In this document: positions 49,497 through 61,110 of the stretch, piece after piece
How positions within the stretch are numbered: position 1 is the first letter of the stretch
How the letters are laid out: every line of letters begins with the position of its first letter
Assembly: GCF_001310815.1 (NCBI RefSeq)
Contig: NZ_BAZK01000005.1
Location: 248,001-312,000, forward strand
Reading direction: 5' to 3'
Length of the DNA: 64,000 nucleotides
DNA from: Pseudovibrio denitrificans JCM 12308
GTDB lineage: Bacteria > Pseudomonadota > Alphaproteobacteria > Rhizobiales > Stappiaceae
The notes under the pieces: model-generated
Databases searched by the model: none
What the model was told of the DNA's origin: nothing
The model's input: only the letters and a program-made list of their open reading frames with translations
Translations under genes and position numbers: made by a program

Positions 49497-50240
49497 TTAC
49501 TCGCGTTCTGCTGCAATTTTTTCCTTCAAAGTGTCGTAGCCGACAGCGCCTACAATCACCTCATCACCCAGAATGTAGGATGGTGTGCCGGTGATGCCGA
49601 GCTGTTCTGCGATGGTGAAGACTTCCTGGAAGGTTTCAGCTGCGCGGCTAGACTTCATGGACTTTTCCAGATCTGCATCTGCAATGCCGAGGTCTTTCGC
49701 CACTTTCAGGCTGCTTGCCAGGTTCGCACGGCCAGGCTGGCTGAGCAGGGCGAGGTGGAAGTCTTCGTACTTGTCTGGTGCAACTTCAGCAACTGCGATC
49801 GCAACGCGTGCAGCTTCCTGAGAGGCTTTGCCAAGTACCGGGAATTCTTTCAGCACTACGCGCAGGTTCTTGTCTTCGTCGACGAGGCGAACGAGGTCGG
49901 ACAAGGCGCGTTTACAGTAACCACAGTTGTAGTCGAACAGTTCCACGAGGGTGACGTCACCATCTGGGTTACCGAGCACGATCTGGTATTCACTGTTGTA
50001 GATCTCGTCGGAAAGGCCGGTGATGGCTTCTTTACGAGCGCTTTCTTCTTCAGCGAGGCGGCGCTTGTCCAGTTCCTGCAGTGCCTCCAGCACGATCTCA
50101 GGGTTCTGAACGAGGTATTCCTTGATGATCGTTTCCACTTCAGTGCGGTTCACCGATTCTGCTTGTGCAGAAAAAGTTGCTGGCAGCAGAGCGAGCGTTG
50201 CTGCACAAGTGATCGCAGCTCGGCGAATGAGTTTATTCAT
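49497..50240 (-). CDS. DsbA-family thiol oxidoreductase
   Basis: A 247-residue periplasmic protein with a signal peptide (MNKLIRRAAITCAATLALLP, cleavage after AQA), a helical N-terminal domain (KEYLVQNPEIVLEALQELDK) and a thioredoxin fold with the CGYC active site in FDYNCGYCKRAL and the cis-Pro loop in TGTPSYILGD. The Com1/DsbA-like class forms or isomerizes disulfides in exported proteins. Downstream of the M48 protease gene on the same strand, likely co-transcribed. Confidence 0.93.
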   Translation of the reverse strand: MNKLIRRAAITCAATLALLPATFSAQAESVNRTEVETIIKEYLVQNPEIVLEALQELDKRRLAEEESARKEAITGLSDEIYNSEYQIVLGNPDGDVTLVELFDYNCGYCKRALSDLVRLVDEDKNLRVVLKEFPVLGKASQEAARVAIAVAEVAPDKYEDFHLALLSQPGRANLASSLKVAKDLGIADADLEKSMKSSRAAETFQEVFTIAEQLGITGTPSYILGDEVIVGAVGYDTLKEKIAAERE

Positions 50241-50290
50241 GACATCTCCTGTAACCCTGTTCGGGTGTTGGTTTTTATCTGTCTGATCTG

Positions 50291-51732
50291 TTAGCGGCGT
50301 CTTACCTGAGGCACTTTAACCGACAGTATATCGTCTGCTTGTTGCCAAGCCGGTGTGCCGACCTTCAATTTTTTTTGAGCACGCTTTGCGTAGCGCTGTG
50401 CGCTGCGGATATCGCCGCGGGCCATATGACTTTGAGCTGTTGCCAGATCAGCGCCTGCAACGTCGCCGAGGCGAGCATTTGCGATGGCGAGCTGGGCATA
50501 GCCGTTCATGGAGTACCGGTCTTTCTGAAGAGCTCTTGTCAGAATGCTCTTGGCTTCTTTCAGATACTTCTGGTCATTGGAAGCGACCATGGCGAAGCGA
50601 GCCAGATTTCAAAATGCGGATTGCCCGGATAAAGGGCCAGCGCTTTACGGAACGGTGCAATAGCCGCTTTTGGCTTGCCACCTTCGAGCAGGGCCTGACC
50701 CTTAATCTCATAGAAGTATGGATATTCCGGAGCTTTCGCGATCAGCGCGTCGATTTTTCTGACGGCTTTGGAAACCTTATCAGAGCGCATGCTGGCAATC
50801 GCGCGGGCATACTGCGCGGCAAGGCTTTTGTCTTTATCCGGGTAAGCTCGATAAACAGAGTTTTTGTGACTGGTGAAGGCCAGTAGCTTGGCTTTGACCA
50901 TGTCATGCTTCAGCTGAAGGCGTTCAGGATCCTTCTTGTTGAAGTGCCTGTTTTTTTGCGCCTTGTTCTGAAGTGCGTTGAAACGGGCACGCGGCATCGG
51001 GTGGCTGAGTGCGTATGGATCAACGTACTGAGCCGAGAACAATGCCTGATCTGCCATGCGCTCGAATGTGGTGAGCATGCCCTTGGCAGAAACACCGACG
51101 CGATCAAGGTAGCGCAGGGCTGCCTGGTCAGCTGCAGATTCTTCTGAGCGGCGATAGGATAGGAAATTACGTTGTGCAAGGGCGCCGCCGCCGGACACAG
51201 CGGCTGCACCGCCGCGTGCGATGGAGCTGTTGCCTGTGGTTGCTCCTGCTGCCATTGCACCAGCACCAAGGATCATGCCGATAACGGACATGATTTGTGC
51301 GTTGGAGGCAGCCTGACGCATACGAACGAGGTGGTTACCCGCGATGTGGCCGGTTTCGTGGGCAATCACGCCGATCACTTCACTTGGTGTTTTGGCGTCC
51401 ATGATGACGCCGAGGTTGATGAACATTCTGCGGCTGTCCGGCACAAAAGCGTTGAAGCTTTTGTCGTTGACCAGAATAATCTCAACCTGATTTGCAGGAA
51501 GGCCTGCAGCACGGAAAATTGGTTTGGCATACTCGCGCAGCAAATCTTCAGTCTCAGCATCACGAACGAGGGGGAGACCCTTCTTTTGTTGAGCTTGAGC
51601 TGTGGTGATTGCCACATTAGGTACAACCAGTGAAAGTGCAGTCGCTGTGATGAGAAAATTGCGCGCAAACTTTGTTGCTTGTGATTTTACTGGTTCAATC
51701 ACACGTTTCAATGCATTGTTCTTAAATTGCAC
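50291..51732 (-). pseudogene. M48 zinc metalloprotease with TPR repeats, frameshifted
   Basis: A periplasmic BepA/YfgC-like protease. Signal anchor (about 20-45), zinc motif HETGH in VIGVIAHETGHIAGNH, the Gly-rich loop GAGAMAAGATTG, and the third ligand region SAADQAALRYLDRVG. The C-terminal half is TPR-like (KAAIAPFRKALALYPGNPHF). One base is lost near 50594; the next frame gives MVASNDQKYLKEAKSILTRA and a normal end. Repaired length is 480, the family's size. BepA-type enzymes check outer-membrane protein assembly. It lies directly upstream of the DsbA-like gene. Confidence 0.92.
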
Positions 51733-51898
51733 GTCAAGTCCCTTAGTTGGCTTGGCAGGCGCAGAGCGGTTCGCACTTAAAGTACTACATAGACTTTCAA
51801 ATAAGCCTTAACCACCCAAGATAGGCAGTTATTAGGCAAAATTGCTAGGTGGCCCGAAAAATTAAAGCACAGGCTCTGAGAAGAAGAAATAAGAGGGA

Positions 51899-53059
51899 AT
51901 GCATTTGTCAGTATTAATGGGATCAAAACGGAGTGAAGTGCTGCCATTTCAAGCCATGGAAGTGCTGAATGCTGCTAATCGCCTTGAGCAGGCTGGTGAA
52001 CATGTGCTGCACATGGAAGTTGGGCAGCCCGGCGCGCCGGTTCCTGACTCGGTTTTGAAGGTGGCGCATGAGTATCTGTCTTCCGGCCGCCTGGGATACA
52101 CAGAGGCACAGGGCATTCCACTGCTGAAGAAGAGCATTGCACGCTATTACAAGCAGACCTTTGGGCTTGAAGTGCCAGAATCCCGAATCTTTGCAACCAC
52201 CGGTTCTTCTGCTGGCTTCAATCTGGCGTTTCTGGCGGGTTTTGATCGGGGGGACCGGATTGCGATTACGTCTCCGGGATATCCAGCCTATCGCAATATC
52301 ATTGAAGTGCTGGGCCTGGAGTGTGTGGAGATTGAGGTTGGGCCAGAGACCCGCTGGTCACTGACGCCAGAAATCCTAGAAGAGGTGCACAAGGAAAAGC
52401 CTCTCAAGGGTGTGTTGGTGGCAAGTCCGGCAAACCCGACAGGCACCATGATGTCTCCTGAAGCTCTGAAGGCTTTGGTGGAGGCCTGTGAGGCGATGGA
52501 CCTCTGGTTTATCTCAGATGAGATTTATCACGGCCTTGCCTATGACATGCGGGAGGAGACTGCGCTTCGGTTTACGGACAAGGCGATCATCGTCAACAGC
52601 TTCTCCAAGTACTACTGCATGACCGGTTGGCGTATCGGCTGGATGGTGTTGCCTGAGGTACTGGTGCGGCCGATTGAGCGGATTGCGCAGAGCCTTTACA
52701 TCTCACCCCCAGAACTGGCGCAGGTGACTGCTGCGGCTGCGTTTGATGCGGTGGAAGACTACGAGAAGATCAAGGCAGGTTATGCTGCGAACCGTCAGGT
52801 ACTTCTGGATCACTTACCTCAGCTGGGCTTTGATGTGTTGCCAGTGGACGGCGCATTCTATGTTTATGCTGGCGTCTCCAAGCTGACTAATGACTCAATG
52901 GATTTCTGTCAGCGTATGCTCGCCGAAACGCATATTGCTGCAACACCGGGTGTCGACTTCGATCTTACTCGCGGTCATCAATTCATGCGCTTTTCCTTTG
53001 CTGGGAAGGAGGCAGACATAAAGCTGGCCGTAGAGCGATTGGAAAGCTGGCTCAAGTAG
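51899..53059 (+). CDS. class I/II pyridoxal-phosphate aminotransferase
   Basis: A 386-residue fold-type I PLP enzyme. Strings: HMEVGQPGAPVPDSVL, TTGSSAGFNLAF, SPGYPAYRNI, SPANPTGTMMSPEAL and the PLP-lysine segment NSFSKYYCMTGWRIGW. The substrate is not determined by these motifs (aspartate-, alanine- or tyrosine-type are possible). The ATG at 51899 stands very close to AGAGGG. Followed by a strong bidirectional terminator shared with rne. Confidence 0.92.
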   Translation: MHLSVLMGSKRSEVLPFQAMEVLNAANRLEQAGEHVLHMEVGQPGAPVPDSVLKVAHEYLSSGRLGYTEAQGIPLLKKSIARYYKQTFGLEVPESRIFATTGSSAGFNLAFLAGFDRGDRIAITSPGYPAYRNIIEVLGLECVEIEVGPETRWSLTPEILEEVHKEKPLKGVLVASPANPTGTMMSPEALKALVEACEAMDLWFISDEIYHGLAYDMREETALRFTDKAIIVNSFSKYYCMTGWRIGWMVLPEVLVRPIERIAQSLYISPPELAQVTAAAAFDAVEDYEKIKAGYAANRQVLLDHLPQLGFDVLPVDGAFYVYAGVSKLTNDSMDFCQRMLAETHIAATPGVDFDLTRGHQFMRFSFAGKEADIKLAVERLESWLK

Positions 53060-53074
53060 GCAGAACTAACAACA

Positions 53075-53104
53075 AAAAAGCCCGCTCAAATGAGCGGGCT
53101 TTTT
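53075..53104. terminator. bidirectional terminator
   Basis: AAAAAGCCCGCTC (53075-53087), loop AAAT, GAGCGGGCTTTTT (53092-53104). It serves the aminotransferase and the convergent rne gene. Confidence 0.95.
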
Positions 53105-53122
53105 ATTTGATCTCAGATCTTC

Positions 53123-56100
53123 TTAGAAGAAGGAGCGGCGCTGCCACCAGCCGGTGCGGCGTGGTGTGTCTTCATCGCTCTCAACTGCTACGGTTTCACC
53201 TTCAACAACTTTGTGGGAGGTGACGACCGGCTTGGTTGGTGCCTTTGGCTTTGCCGGAGCTTCAACTTCAACTGCAGCCTCGACCGCTGGAGCTTCCTCA
53301 GCAACAGGAGCTTCTTCCTTTGCTTCGGTTTTTGGCTCCTCAGCTGGCTTTTCTTCCTTCGGCTGCTCAGCAACAGCGTCAGCTGTCTCAGTGACAGGCT
53401 CTGCCGCAACTTCAACCACTTCTGCGACAGGTTCAACCGGTGCTTCTACAGCAGCTGGAGCTTCTTTGACGGCTACGTCTTCGGAAGCTTCTGCCTGCAC
53501 AGCAGGTGCTTCAGTTTCTTCCTTGGCTTCAGGAGCTGCTTCTTTTTCTGCAGCAGGCTTTCTGCGACGACGACGCGGCTTGCGTGTCTCTTTCTTTGGC
53601 TCTTCTTCAGTTTCCGCTGTGGTTTCAGCAGGCGCAGAAGCTTCTTCTGCCGGTGCTGCATCTTCAGCGGTTTCAGATTTTGCCTCAGCGATGATTTCTT
53701 CTACGCTGTCTGCAGTGCCTTCTTCGGAGCGCTCAGCTTCTTCAGAAGATTCTGCGCCTTCAGCTGCTTCTGCGTTCTCGCCGTTTTCATCAGATGCATT
53801 TCTGCGGCGTGAGCGACGGCCACCACGGCGACCGCGACGACGCTTACGACGACGATCATCATCGTCTTCGCCGGCGTCTGATGCTTCCGCATCCGCAGAT
53901 TTTTCTTCAGCGGCTTCTTCGTCATCGGAAGGTTGTTCTTCAGACAGATCAGCATCGTCCAGCTTCTGTTCTGCTTCAGCCTTGTCTCCACCGCGACGGC
54001 GGCGGCGACGACGGCGACGGCGACGATCGTTGCCATCTTCGTCAGAAGCTTCCTGCTTCTGCTCGTCTGCTGCTTCCTCGATCACGTCTTCATCTTCCTC
54101 AATCGGGAAGATGGTGTCCGGCTGAACGGTTGCAGGCAGCGGCTGGGTGCGTTCGCTTGGTGTTGCGAGTTCACCACGCTCCAGAGTGAAGTGCTGCTCG
54201 GTAACGCTGTCGTCACCAAAAATGGAGATTTCCAGACCGAAGCGGCGTTCCAGATCCATCAGGTGATGGCGCTTCTGGTTCAGGATGTACATTGCCACTT
54301 CGTTTGGCGTGCGCAGGTTCAGGTTATGTGAGGAGCCGCGCAGCAGCTGATCTTCCAGAGAGCGGAGGATGTGCAGAGCAACGGATTCTACTGAACGTAC
54401 GATGCCGGAACCATGGCAGTGCGGACATACAACGGAAGAGCTTTCCAGCACGCCGGTACGGATACGCTGCCGTGACATTTCCAGTAGGCCGAAGTGAGAA
54501 ATACGGCCAACCTGAATGCGGGCGCGGTCAGACTTCAGGCATTCCTTCAGGCGACGCTCAACAGCACGGTTGTTGCGGTTCTCTTCCATATCAATGAAGT
54601 CGATAACCACAAGACCGGCGAGGTCACGCAGACGGAGCTGGCGTGCGATCTCTTCAGCAGCTTCTAGGTTGGTTGCCTGAGCTGTGTCTTCAATGTTCTG
54701 TTCGCGTGTTGCCTTACCGGAGTTCACGTCGATAGCGACAGAGCTTCTGTCTGGTTGATGACGATGTAACCGCCAGACTTCAATGTCACCTGCGGGGAGA
54801 ACATTGCATCCAGCTGGGCCTCAACACCGAAACGGGTGAAGATTGGCGTTGCATCGCGGTATGGCTGAACATTCTTGGAATGGCTTGGCATCAGCATACG
54901 CATGAAGTCTTTTGCTTCACGGTAGCCTTCTTCGCCAGCAACCAGAACCTGATCGATGTCTTTGTTGTAAAGGTCACGGATAGAGCGCTTGATCAGGCTA
55001 CCTTCCTCATAAACGAGGGTAGGAGCTGCTGAATCAAGAGTCAGTTCGCGGACATTTTCCCAAAGACGCAAGAGGTATTCGAAGTCACGCTTAATTTCTG
55101 CTTTGGTTCTGCTTGCACCTGCGGTCCGCAGGATAACACCCATGCCGTTCGGCACATCCAGATCACCAGCAACCTGCTTCAGGCGCTTGCGGTCTGTTGG
55201 CTTGGTGATCTTACGAGAGATCCCGCCACCACGGTCGGTGTTTGGCATTAGAACAGAATAACGGCCAGCGAGAGACAGGTATGTGGTCAGAGCTGCGCCT
55301 TTGTTGCCGCGCTCTTCCTTCACCACCTGAACCAGCAGCAGCTGGCGGCGTTTGATGACTTCCTGAATTTTGTAGTTGTCGCGCAGGCGGCGAGGGCGCT
55401 CGGTAACTTCTTCCTGCGCTTCGTCTTCGCTTTCATCCTGCTCGTCAGCGTCAGAAGCTGCTTCCGCAGTTTCTTCTTCTGCTTCAGTCTTCTCTTCAGA
55501 CGCTTCGCCGGAAGTCTCTTCCTCAGTTGTTTCTTCGGAAGTGGTTGCTTCTACAGGAGCGGCTTCCTCGGAAGCTTCTTCTGCAGGATTTTCCTCTGTG
55601 CTTTCAGCTTCGGCAGCAGCTTCATCAGCAGTCTTTGCATCTGTGTCATCTTCGTCAGAAGGTGCTTCAGCTTCGATATCCTCGATGCTGTCGTCCTGGA
55701 ACGGCGCATCCATGCTGGCGAGTGCTTCAGCTTCGTGTTCGGCTTCAAGCGCGCTGGTTTCAGCTTCAATCAGCTCAGCGACAACCTCTTCAGAAGCTTC
55801 TGCGGCTTTTGCAGCTGCGGCTTTCTGAATTTCAGCTTCACGCTTAGCTTCTTCTTTTTCACGACGCTCGCGCTCGCGCTGGTTTGCAGCGGCTTCAGCT
55901 GCAAGCTGAGCTTCAAGAGCTTCGCGATCTTCTTTCGGAAGCTGATAATAATCCGGATGGATTTCGCTGAATGCGAGGAACCCGTGTCTGTTGCCACCGT
56001 ACTCGACAAATGCTGCCTGAAGAGATGGCTCTACTCTGGTGACTTTAGCTAGATAAATATTTCCGCGAAGCTGCTTTCTGTTTGCTGCTTCAAAGTCAAA

Positions 56101-56181
56101 TTCCTCAACCCGATTCCCGCGCACGACCGTAACCCGGGTCTCCTCCGGGTGGGTCGCATCTATCAGCATCTTGTTTGCCAT
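53123..56181 (-). pseudogene. rne: ribonuclease E, frameshifted
   Basis: The endoribonuclease core of the RNA degradosome. N-terminal MANKMLIDATHPEETRVTVV, S1 domain split by an acidic insert of about 180 residues (Glu/Ala/Asp-rich), then NTDRGGGISRKITKPTDRKR and YIVINQTEALS. There one base is missing (near 54737) and the adjacent frame goes on NSGKATREQNIEDTA, VVIDFIDMEE, and the zinc-link CPHCHGSG. The tail is acidic with Arg-rich blocks (RRRRRRRRRRGG, KRRRGRRGGRRSRRRN) for RNA binding, ending RTGWWQRRSFF, similar to the PNPase-binding end of Caulobacter RNase E. Repaired length is 1019. Essential in many species, so the lesion is surely an error. Confidence 0.93.
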
Positions 56182-57000
56182 GAAGTGAGTTCCTTAGGAC
56201 CAAGCCCTGAAGACGGCGCGAGTGGCGCTGAGATTTGTACATCCCCAGGTCGGTCAACTTGTTATTTAAGTTGCTAGTAGAAAAGGCGAGACGGCGGCGC
56301 GCATGAGCACGACAGGAAGGGACCGACTGACACGTCGGCGCACTGCTTCCTACAGTGTGTTCATTTGTATTTGCGCGTAGCTTTGACAAACCGTTCGCCC
56401 TTAATGATCTCTTGTGTCCGCCCAAAAGGCGGTATGCTTTAGATAGAAGCGCTTCTTCAGGCTTCCAGTAAGTAAACAACTCTTCGTGCGCCTAGCTGCC
56501 CTACCTCTCCGAATTTTCGGGGATAAAGCACTTATCCAGAGCGACAGAAAAACTGTTCACAACCCGCCATGACTGAAAATGTCACGGCAAAACTCTGTCT
56601 TGGTTCTCGAGCAGACTGCTCTTCCGGTTGGTTTATATCGTATCCACATCAACAAACTGGAAACGACATAAATTGCTCATATGGGCTTTTGAAGCATTCC
56701 GATCAGCTTGAAAACTGCGAAAATCTCAGGATATCAGCTTCAAAAAATATGGCTCACAACTTTACAGAACAGTTCCAAATCGAAGTCCTAGTAAACCTTT
56801 TACGATCCATCGAGACGCTTGGCAAGCTTGGGAAAATCGATCTGGCAGTGTGTTGCTACGAAAGCTGCAGTTGTTAATCAATGCTTAATGAAGGGTTTGG
56901 CGGGGTGACTTTCGCTTAATCGTCATTTAATCGTTCAACTTGATTTAAACTAAATTGCCAGCGTTTATTGAGGGGAGTGAAAAGGTGAGCCGCATCAGTC
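56182..57000. other. long rne leader / amidase promoter region
   Basis: About 820 bases. RNase E genes usually have a long autoregulatory 5' UTR, which would fill 56182 upward. An open frame at 56569-56877 (102 codons) has no ribosome site and unusual composition, so it is not called. The last 100 bases are AT-rich with repeated TTAAT-like words and lead to the amidase gene. Confidence 0.5.
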
Positions 57001-58242
57001 ATGCATTCCAGTTCTGTGCTCTCAGTCTTTTATTGTTTTGCGTTTTCTCTTCTTGCGGTCGTCGCAGTGAATGGCCCGGCAACAGCGCAAAATGCAGTTT
57101 CTGTCGTCTCGGATGCACGTGTTGCCGGAGATCTGAAGCGAACACGCTTCATTCTCGATATGGACGGTGAAGTGGGCTATAGCCTGTCATTCTTGTCCCG
57201 CCCTTATCGTCTGGTGATTGATCTCCCATCAGTGACCTTTGAGTTTCCACGAGATTTTACGCCGAAGGGGCGGGGACTTGTGCGTTCCTGGCGCTATGGC
57301 TCCATTTCCAAGGGGCGCTCGCGTGTTGTTCTGGATCTGAATTCACCGGTGGCGTTGGACAAAACCTTTCTGCTGCCCGGTGTTCAAGATCAGCCGACGC
57401 GGTTGGTGATTGATCTGACCGAATCTTCCCCTGATGAGTTTGAAGCTTCCGTTGGCCGTGCAATTGCGCAGACTTTGCCGGTAGGCGCGACAGCTTCTGT
57501 TCCTGATGAGCCAAAGGCTGAGGAACCTGTGCGAGCTGCTGACAGCAACTTGCCGGTGATCGTTATTGATCCGGGGCATGGCGGCGTTGATTCCGGAGCC
57601 GTGGGCAGTAACGGGACGCTGGAGAAGGCAATTGTGCTCAACTTTGCCCGGTTCCTGAAACAGAAACTGGATAAACTTGGCTACTATCAGGTTCATCTAA
57701 CCCGTGAAGACGACAAGTTCATTTCTCTTGGCAAGCGCACCAAGATTGCTCGTGGCAAGGATGCTGACCTCTTTATCTCCATTCATGCGGATTCGATCAC
57801 AAATGGGGCAGAGACCACACGTGGTGCCTCAATCTACACCCTATCAGAGAAAGCCTCCGACCGTATGGCGGCGGCTTTGGCGCGGCGTGAAAACTATTCC
57901 GATGTAATCGGTGGTGTGGATTTTTCTGATGAACCAGAAGAGGTTACAGACATTCTTGTGGAGTTGACGCGACGCGAAACCAAGAATTTTTCGATCCATT
58001 TTGCACGATTGGTGGTTGAAGAACTTAAAAGCGCCACAACAGTTATTAAAAATCCTCTTCGTTCTGCGGGGTTTCAGGTGCTGAAAAGCCACGATGTCCC
58101 TTCCGTTTTGATCGAGCTTGGATTTCTTTCCAATAATCTGGATGAGAAAATGTTAGGTTCTGATGAGTGGCGGGAACGTGTGTCGGATGCGATTGTTCAG
58201 GCAACGAACAGTTTCTTTCGGGCCAGAATTGCGCAGCAATAG
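57001..58242 (+). CDS. N-acetylmuramoyl-L-alanine amidase (AmiC-like)
   Basis: A 413-residue periplasmic amidase that cleaves peptide stems from murein at division. Signal peptide ending near PATAQ, an AMIN domain for septal targeting (about 35-150: TRFILDMDGEVGYSLSFLSR), then Amidase_3: VIDPGHGGVDSGA (zinc His), LEKAIVLNFARF (zinc Glu), FISIHADS (zinc His) and VLIELGFLSN (catalytic Glu). The ATG at 57001 lacks a ribosome site; a GTG at 56985 in another frame has GGGGAG upstream and also codes a hydrophobic leader, so the 5' end needs care. Upstream of PBP1A. Confidence 0.9.
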   Translation: MHSSSVLSVFYCFAFSLLAVVAVNGPATAQNAVSVVSDARVAGDLKRTRFILDMDGEVGYSLSFLSRPYRLVIDLPSVTFEFPRDFTPKGRGLVRSWRYGSISKGRSRVVLDLNSPVALDKTFLLPGVQDQPTRLVIDLTESSPDEFEASVGRAIAQTLPVGATASVPDEPKAEEPVRAADSNLPVIVIDPGHGGVDSGAVGSNGTLEKAIVLNFARFLKQKLDKLGYYQVHLTREDDKFISLGKRTKIARGKDADLFISIHADSITNGAETTRGASIYTLSEKASDRMAAALARRENYSDVIGGVDFSDEPEEVTDILVELTRRETKNFSIHFARLVVEELKSATTVIKNPLRSAGFQVLKSHDVPSVLIELGFLSNNLDEKMLGSDEWRERVSDAIVQATNSFFRARIAQQ

Positions 58243-58509
58243 CTGTTTGGCTGATTGTTTTTCGGGTGCGTATATGTCGCTGTTGCGGTGGGATAATTCC
58301 AAAGTTCCTGCCTCAGCTTTGCCATAATGAAAAGCGATTGGGTGCCAAACTGTAACAGTGAAGTCTGGATTCGGTTCTGCTGCACTCATTCGGGCCAAGA
58401 CCTCTTGACCCTTTACCGGAAATGCATCAGGAACGGCGTTTGAAACTGGCTCTGGAATGCTGGCTTCACGACTCGAACATTCTTAGCGGGAAAGCAAACG
58501 AGCCCGAAT

Positions 58510-60959
58510 ATGAGATTATTTTTGAAGTTCATTGGATATCTCTTTGGGATTTCAGTTGTTCTGGGGCTGATTGCAGCGGCCGGACTGTGGATTTATCTCA
58601 ATGACATAACCAAGGATCTGCCGGATTACACTGCGCTGAAGGATTACGAACCACCAGTCATGACACGTGTGCATGCCGCTGATGGTCATCTCATGTATGA
58701 GTTCGCGCGTGAGCGGCGTTTGTTTATTCCGATTCAGGCTATTCCTGACCGTGTGAAGCAGGCTTTCCTTTCTGCGGAAGACAAGAATTTCTATGAGCAT
58801 ATTGGTATTGATCCATGGGGCATTGGCCGTGCGGTGATCACCAACGTGCGCAACAGTGGTTCCGGGCGCCGCCTTGTTGGTGCGTCTACCATTACGCAGC
58901 AGGTGGCGAAGAACTTCCTTCTGACCGGTGAGCAGAAGTATGAGCGCAAGATCAAAGAAGCGCTTCTGGCTTTGCGCATTGAGCAGGCCTTCACCAAAGA
59001 TGAAATCCTCGAACTTTATCTGAATGAGATCTACCTTGGCGTAGGGGCATATGGCGTTGGTGCTGCATCCCTGATCCTGTTTGACAAATCCGTTCATGAG
59101 CTTGAACTGCAAGAGATTGCTTATCTGGCTGCTGTTCCAAAAGGCCCATCCAACTATCACCCATACCGCTATCGCGATCGTGCTATTGAGCGTCGTAACT
59201 GGGTGATCGACCGTATGGTTGAGAACGGCTACGTTTCTGTTCAGGAAGGCATCGAAGCAAAAGCGAAGCCGCTGGATGTGAAGCTGCGTCCAACAGGAAA
59301 CCTCGTGAGAGGATCTGAGTACTTCTCTGAGGCTGTGCGTCGTCAGTTGGCTGCTCAATATGGCGAAGAGAAGCTCTATGAGGACGGTTTGTCCGTTCGG
59401 ACTTCTCTTAATCCTGATATGCAGCTGAAAGCGCGTAAAGCCCTGCGTGATGGTCTGGTTGACTTTGACCATAAGCGAGGCAAATGGCGTGGACCGATCG
59501 GCAACATCGAAATCGCTTCCAGCGACTGGGGTGCTGCTTTGGACAAAGTTCAGACCCTGAACGATGTTCCTGAGTGGACCAGCGCAGTTGTTCTTTCTGT
59601 GAGCAATCAGAAGGCTGTTGTTGGACTTCGTCCAGAGCGCCTTGCGAACCGCAAGCTTTCTACCGAGCGCGTGCGTGCTGATCTAAACCTGAGCGACATG
59701 AAGTGGGCGCGCGTTAATGGACGTGCTCCGCGCAATGTTCAGGAAGTGCTGAACCCGGGCGATGTTGTCTACGTGCAGCGCATGCCAAGCGGTAAGTATG
59801 TTCTGCGTCAGATTCCTGAGGTTTCCGGGGCTCTGGTGGCGATGGATCCGCATACTGGTCGTGTTCTGGCGCTTGTTGGTGGCTTTAGCTATGCAGAGAG
59901 CCAGTTCAACCGCGCGACACAAGCATGGCGTCAGCCGGGTTCTGTTTTCAAGCCGTTCGTTTATGCAGCTGCGCTGGATAATGGTTATACGCCATCTTCT
60001 GTTGTGCTTGATGCGCCGGTTGAAATTGAACAGGGACCGGGACAAGACCCATGGAAGCCGCAGAACTACGGCGGCAAGTTCTACGGTCCGTCCACTCTGC
60101 GGACAGGTATTGAGCTTTCCCGTAACGTGATGACAGTGCGCCTTGCTCAGGACATGGGCATGGATCTGGTTTCCGAGTATGCGCGCAGCTTTGGCATTGA
60201 TGACAACATGATGCCAGTGCTCTCCATGTCTCTGGGTGCCGGTGAAACGACTGTGATGCGTATGACTGCTGCGTACTCCATGATGGCAAATGGTGGCCGC
60301 CGCGTGCAGCCAACTCTGATTGACCGCATTCAGAACCGTTATGGTGAAACCATCTATCAGAACGACCAGCTGGTCTGCACCAATTGCTCTGAAGAGTATT
60401 GGGATAATCAGGCAGAGCCTGAATTGATCGATACTCGCGAGCAGGTGCTCGACCCAATGACGGCTTATCAGATCACCTCCATGATGGAAGGTGTGGTACA
60501 GCGTGGTACGGCGACAGGTGTTAAGGCTGTTGGCCGTCCGGTTGCTGGTAAGACCGGTACCACCAACGACGAGCGTGATGCCTGGTTTGTGGCTTTACGC
60601 CAGAACTGACCGTTGGTGTATTTGTTGGTTACGACACGCCTCGCAAGATGGGTAAAGGTGCAACTGGTGGTCAGGTTGCTGCGCCAATCTTCACCTCGTT
60701 CATGAAAGACGCGCTTCAGGATGCACCTCCACTTGAGTTCCGCGTTCCTAACGGTTTGCGTCTGGTTTCCATTAACCGCCGTACAGGTCTGCGGGCATCC
60801 GCAGGTTCTCCAGGAACCATTCTGGAGTCCTTCAAGCCTGGTACATCTCCACCGGACAGTTATTCTGTGATTGGCTTCCAGGATGAGATTGGTATCCGTC
60901 AGGATCTTTCTCCGGAAGCAGGGCGGGCGGTTATGTCCGGTACTGGTGGTCTTTACTAA
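58510..60959 (+). pseudogene. mrcA: penicillin-binding protein 1A, frameshifted
   Basis: A bifunctional murein synthase. After a membrane anchor it has the GT51 glycosyltransferase motifs (FLSAEDKNFYEHIGIDP, GASTITQQVAKNFLL, ELYLNEIYLGVGAYG) and the transpeptidase site SVFK in QPGSVFKPFVYAAALD and KTG in GKTGTTNDERDAWFV. There one G is missing at 60591 (GTGGC for GTGGGC); the adjacent frame codes LTVGVFVGYDTPRKMGKG and the C-terminal region. Repaired length is 816, normal. Downstream of the amidase gene, upstream of prfB. Error rather than decay is likely. Confidence 0.93.
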
Positions 60960-61110
60960 AACTCTTCATGGGCTGGTCATGCTAACTGCGTGACCAGCCC
61001 ACAGTTTCTGTGGTCTGACTGATTGCGGAAATGATTTGCTGCGACTATGTTCGCAACCGACGCAGTACAATTGACTGCATTAAAGTTTTTTCAAAACAGT
61101 GAGGTATCCG

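Noticed and set aside
53154..54125. A Ser/Ala-rich open frame opposite the rne tail
   Set aside because: Low-complexity reading of the Glu/Ala-rich RNase E tail in antisense.
56569..56877. A 102-codon frame in the rne leader
   Set aside because: No ribosome site, odd composition, and position in the expected long 5' UTR.
56985..57060. An additional frameshift at the amidase start (GTG 56985 with a good ribosome site)
   Set aside because: It would need one extra or two missing bases, unlike the main pattern, and the ATG at 57001 already gives a usable signal peptide; kept only as a note on the start.
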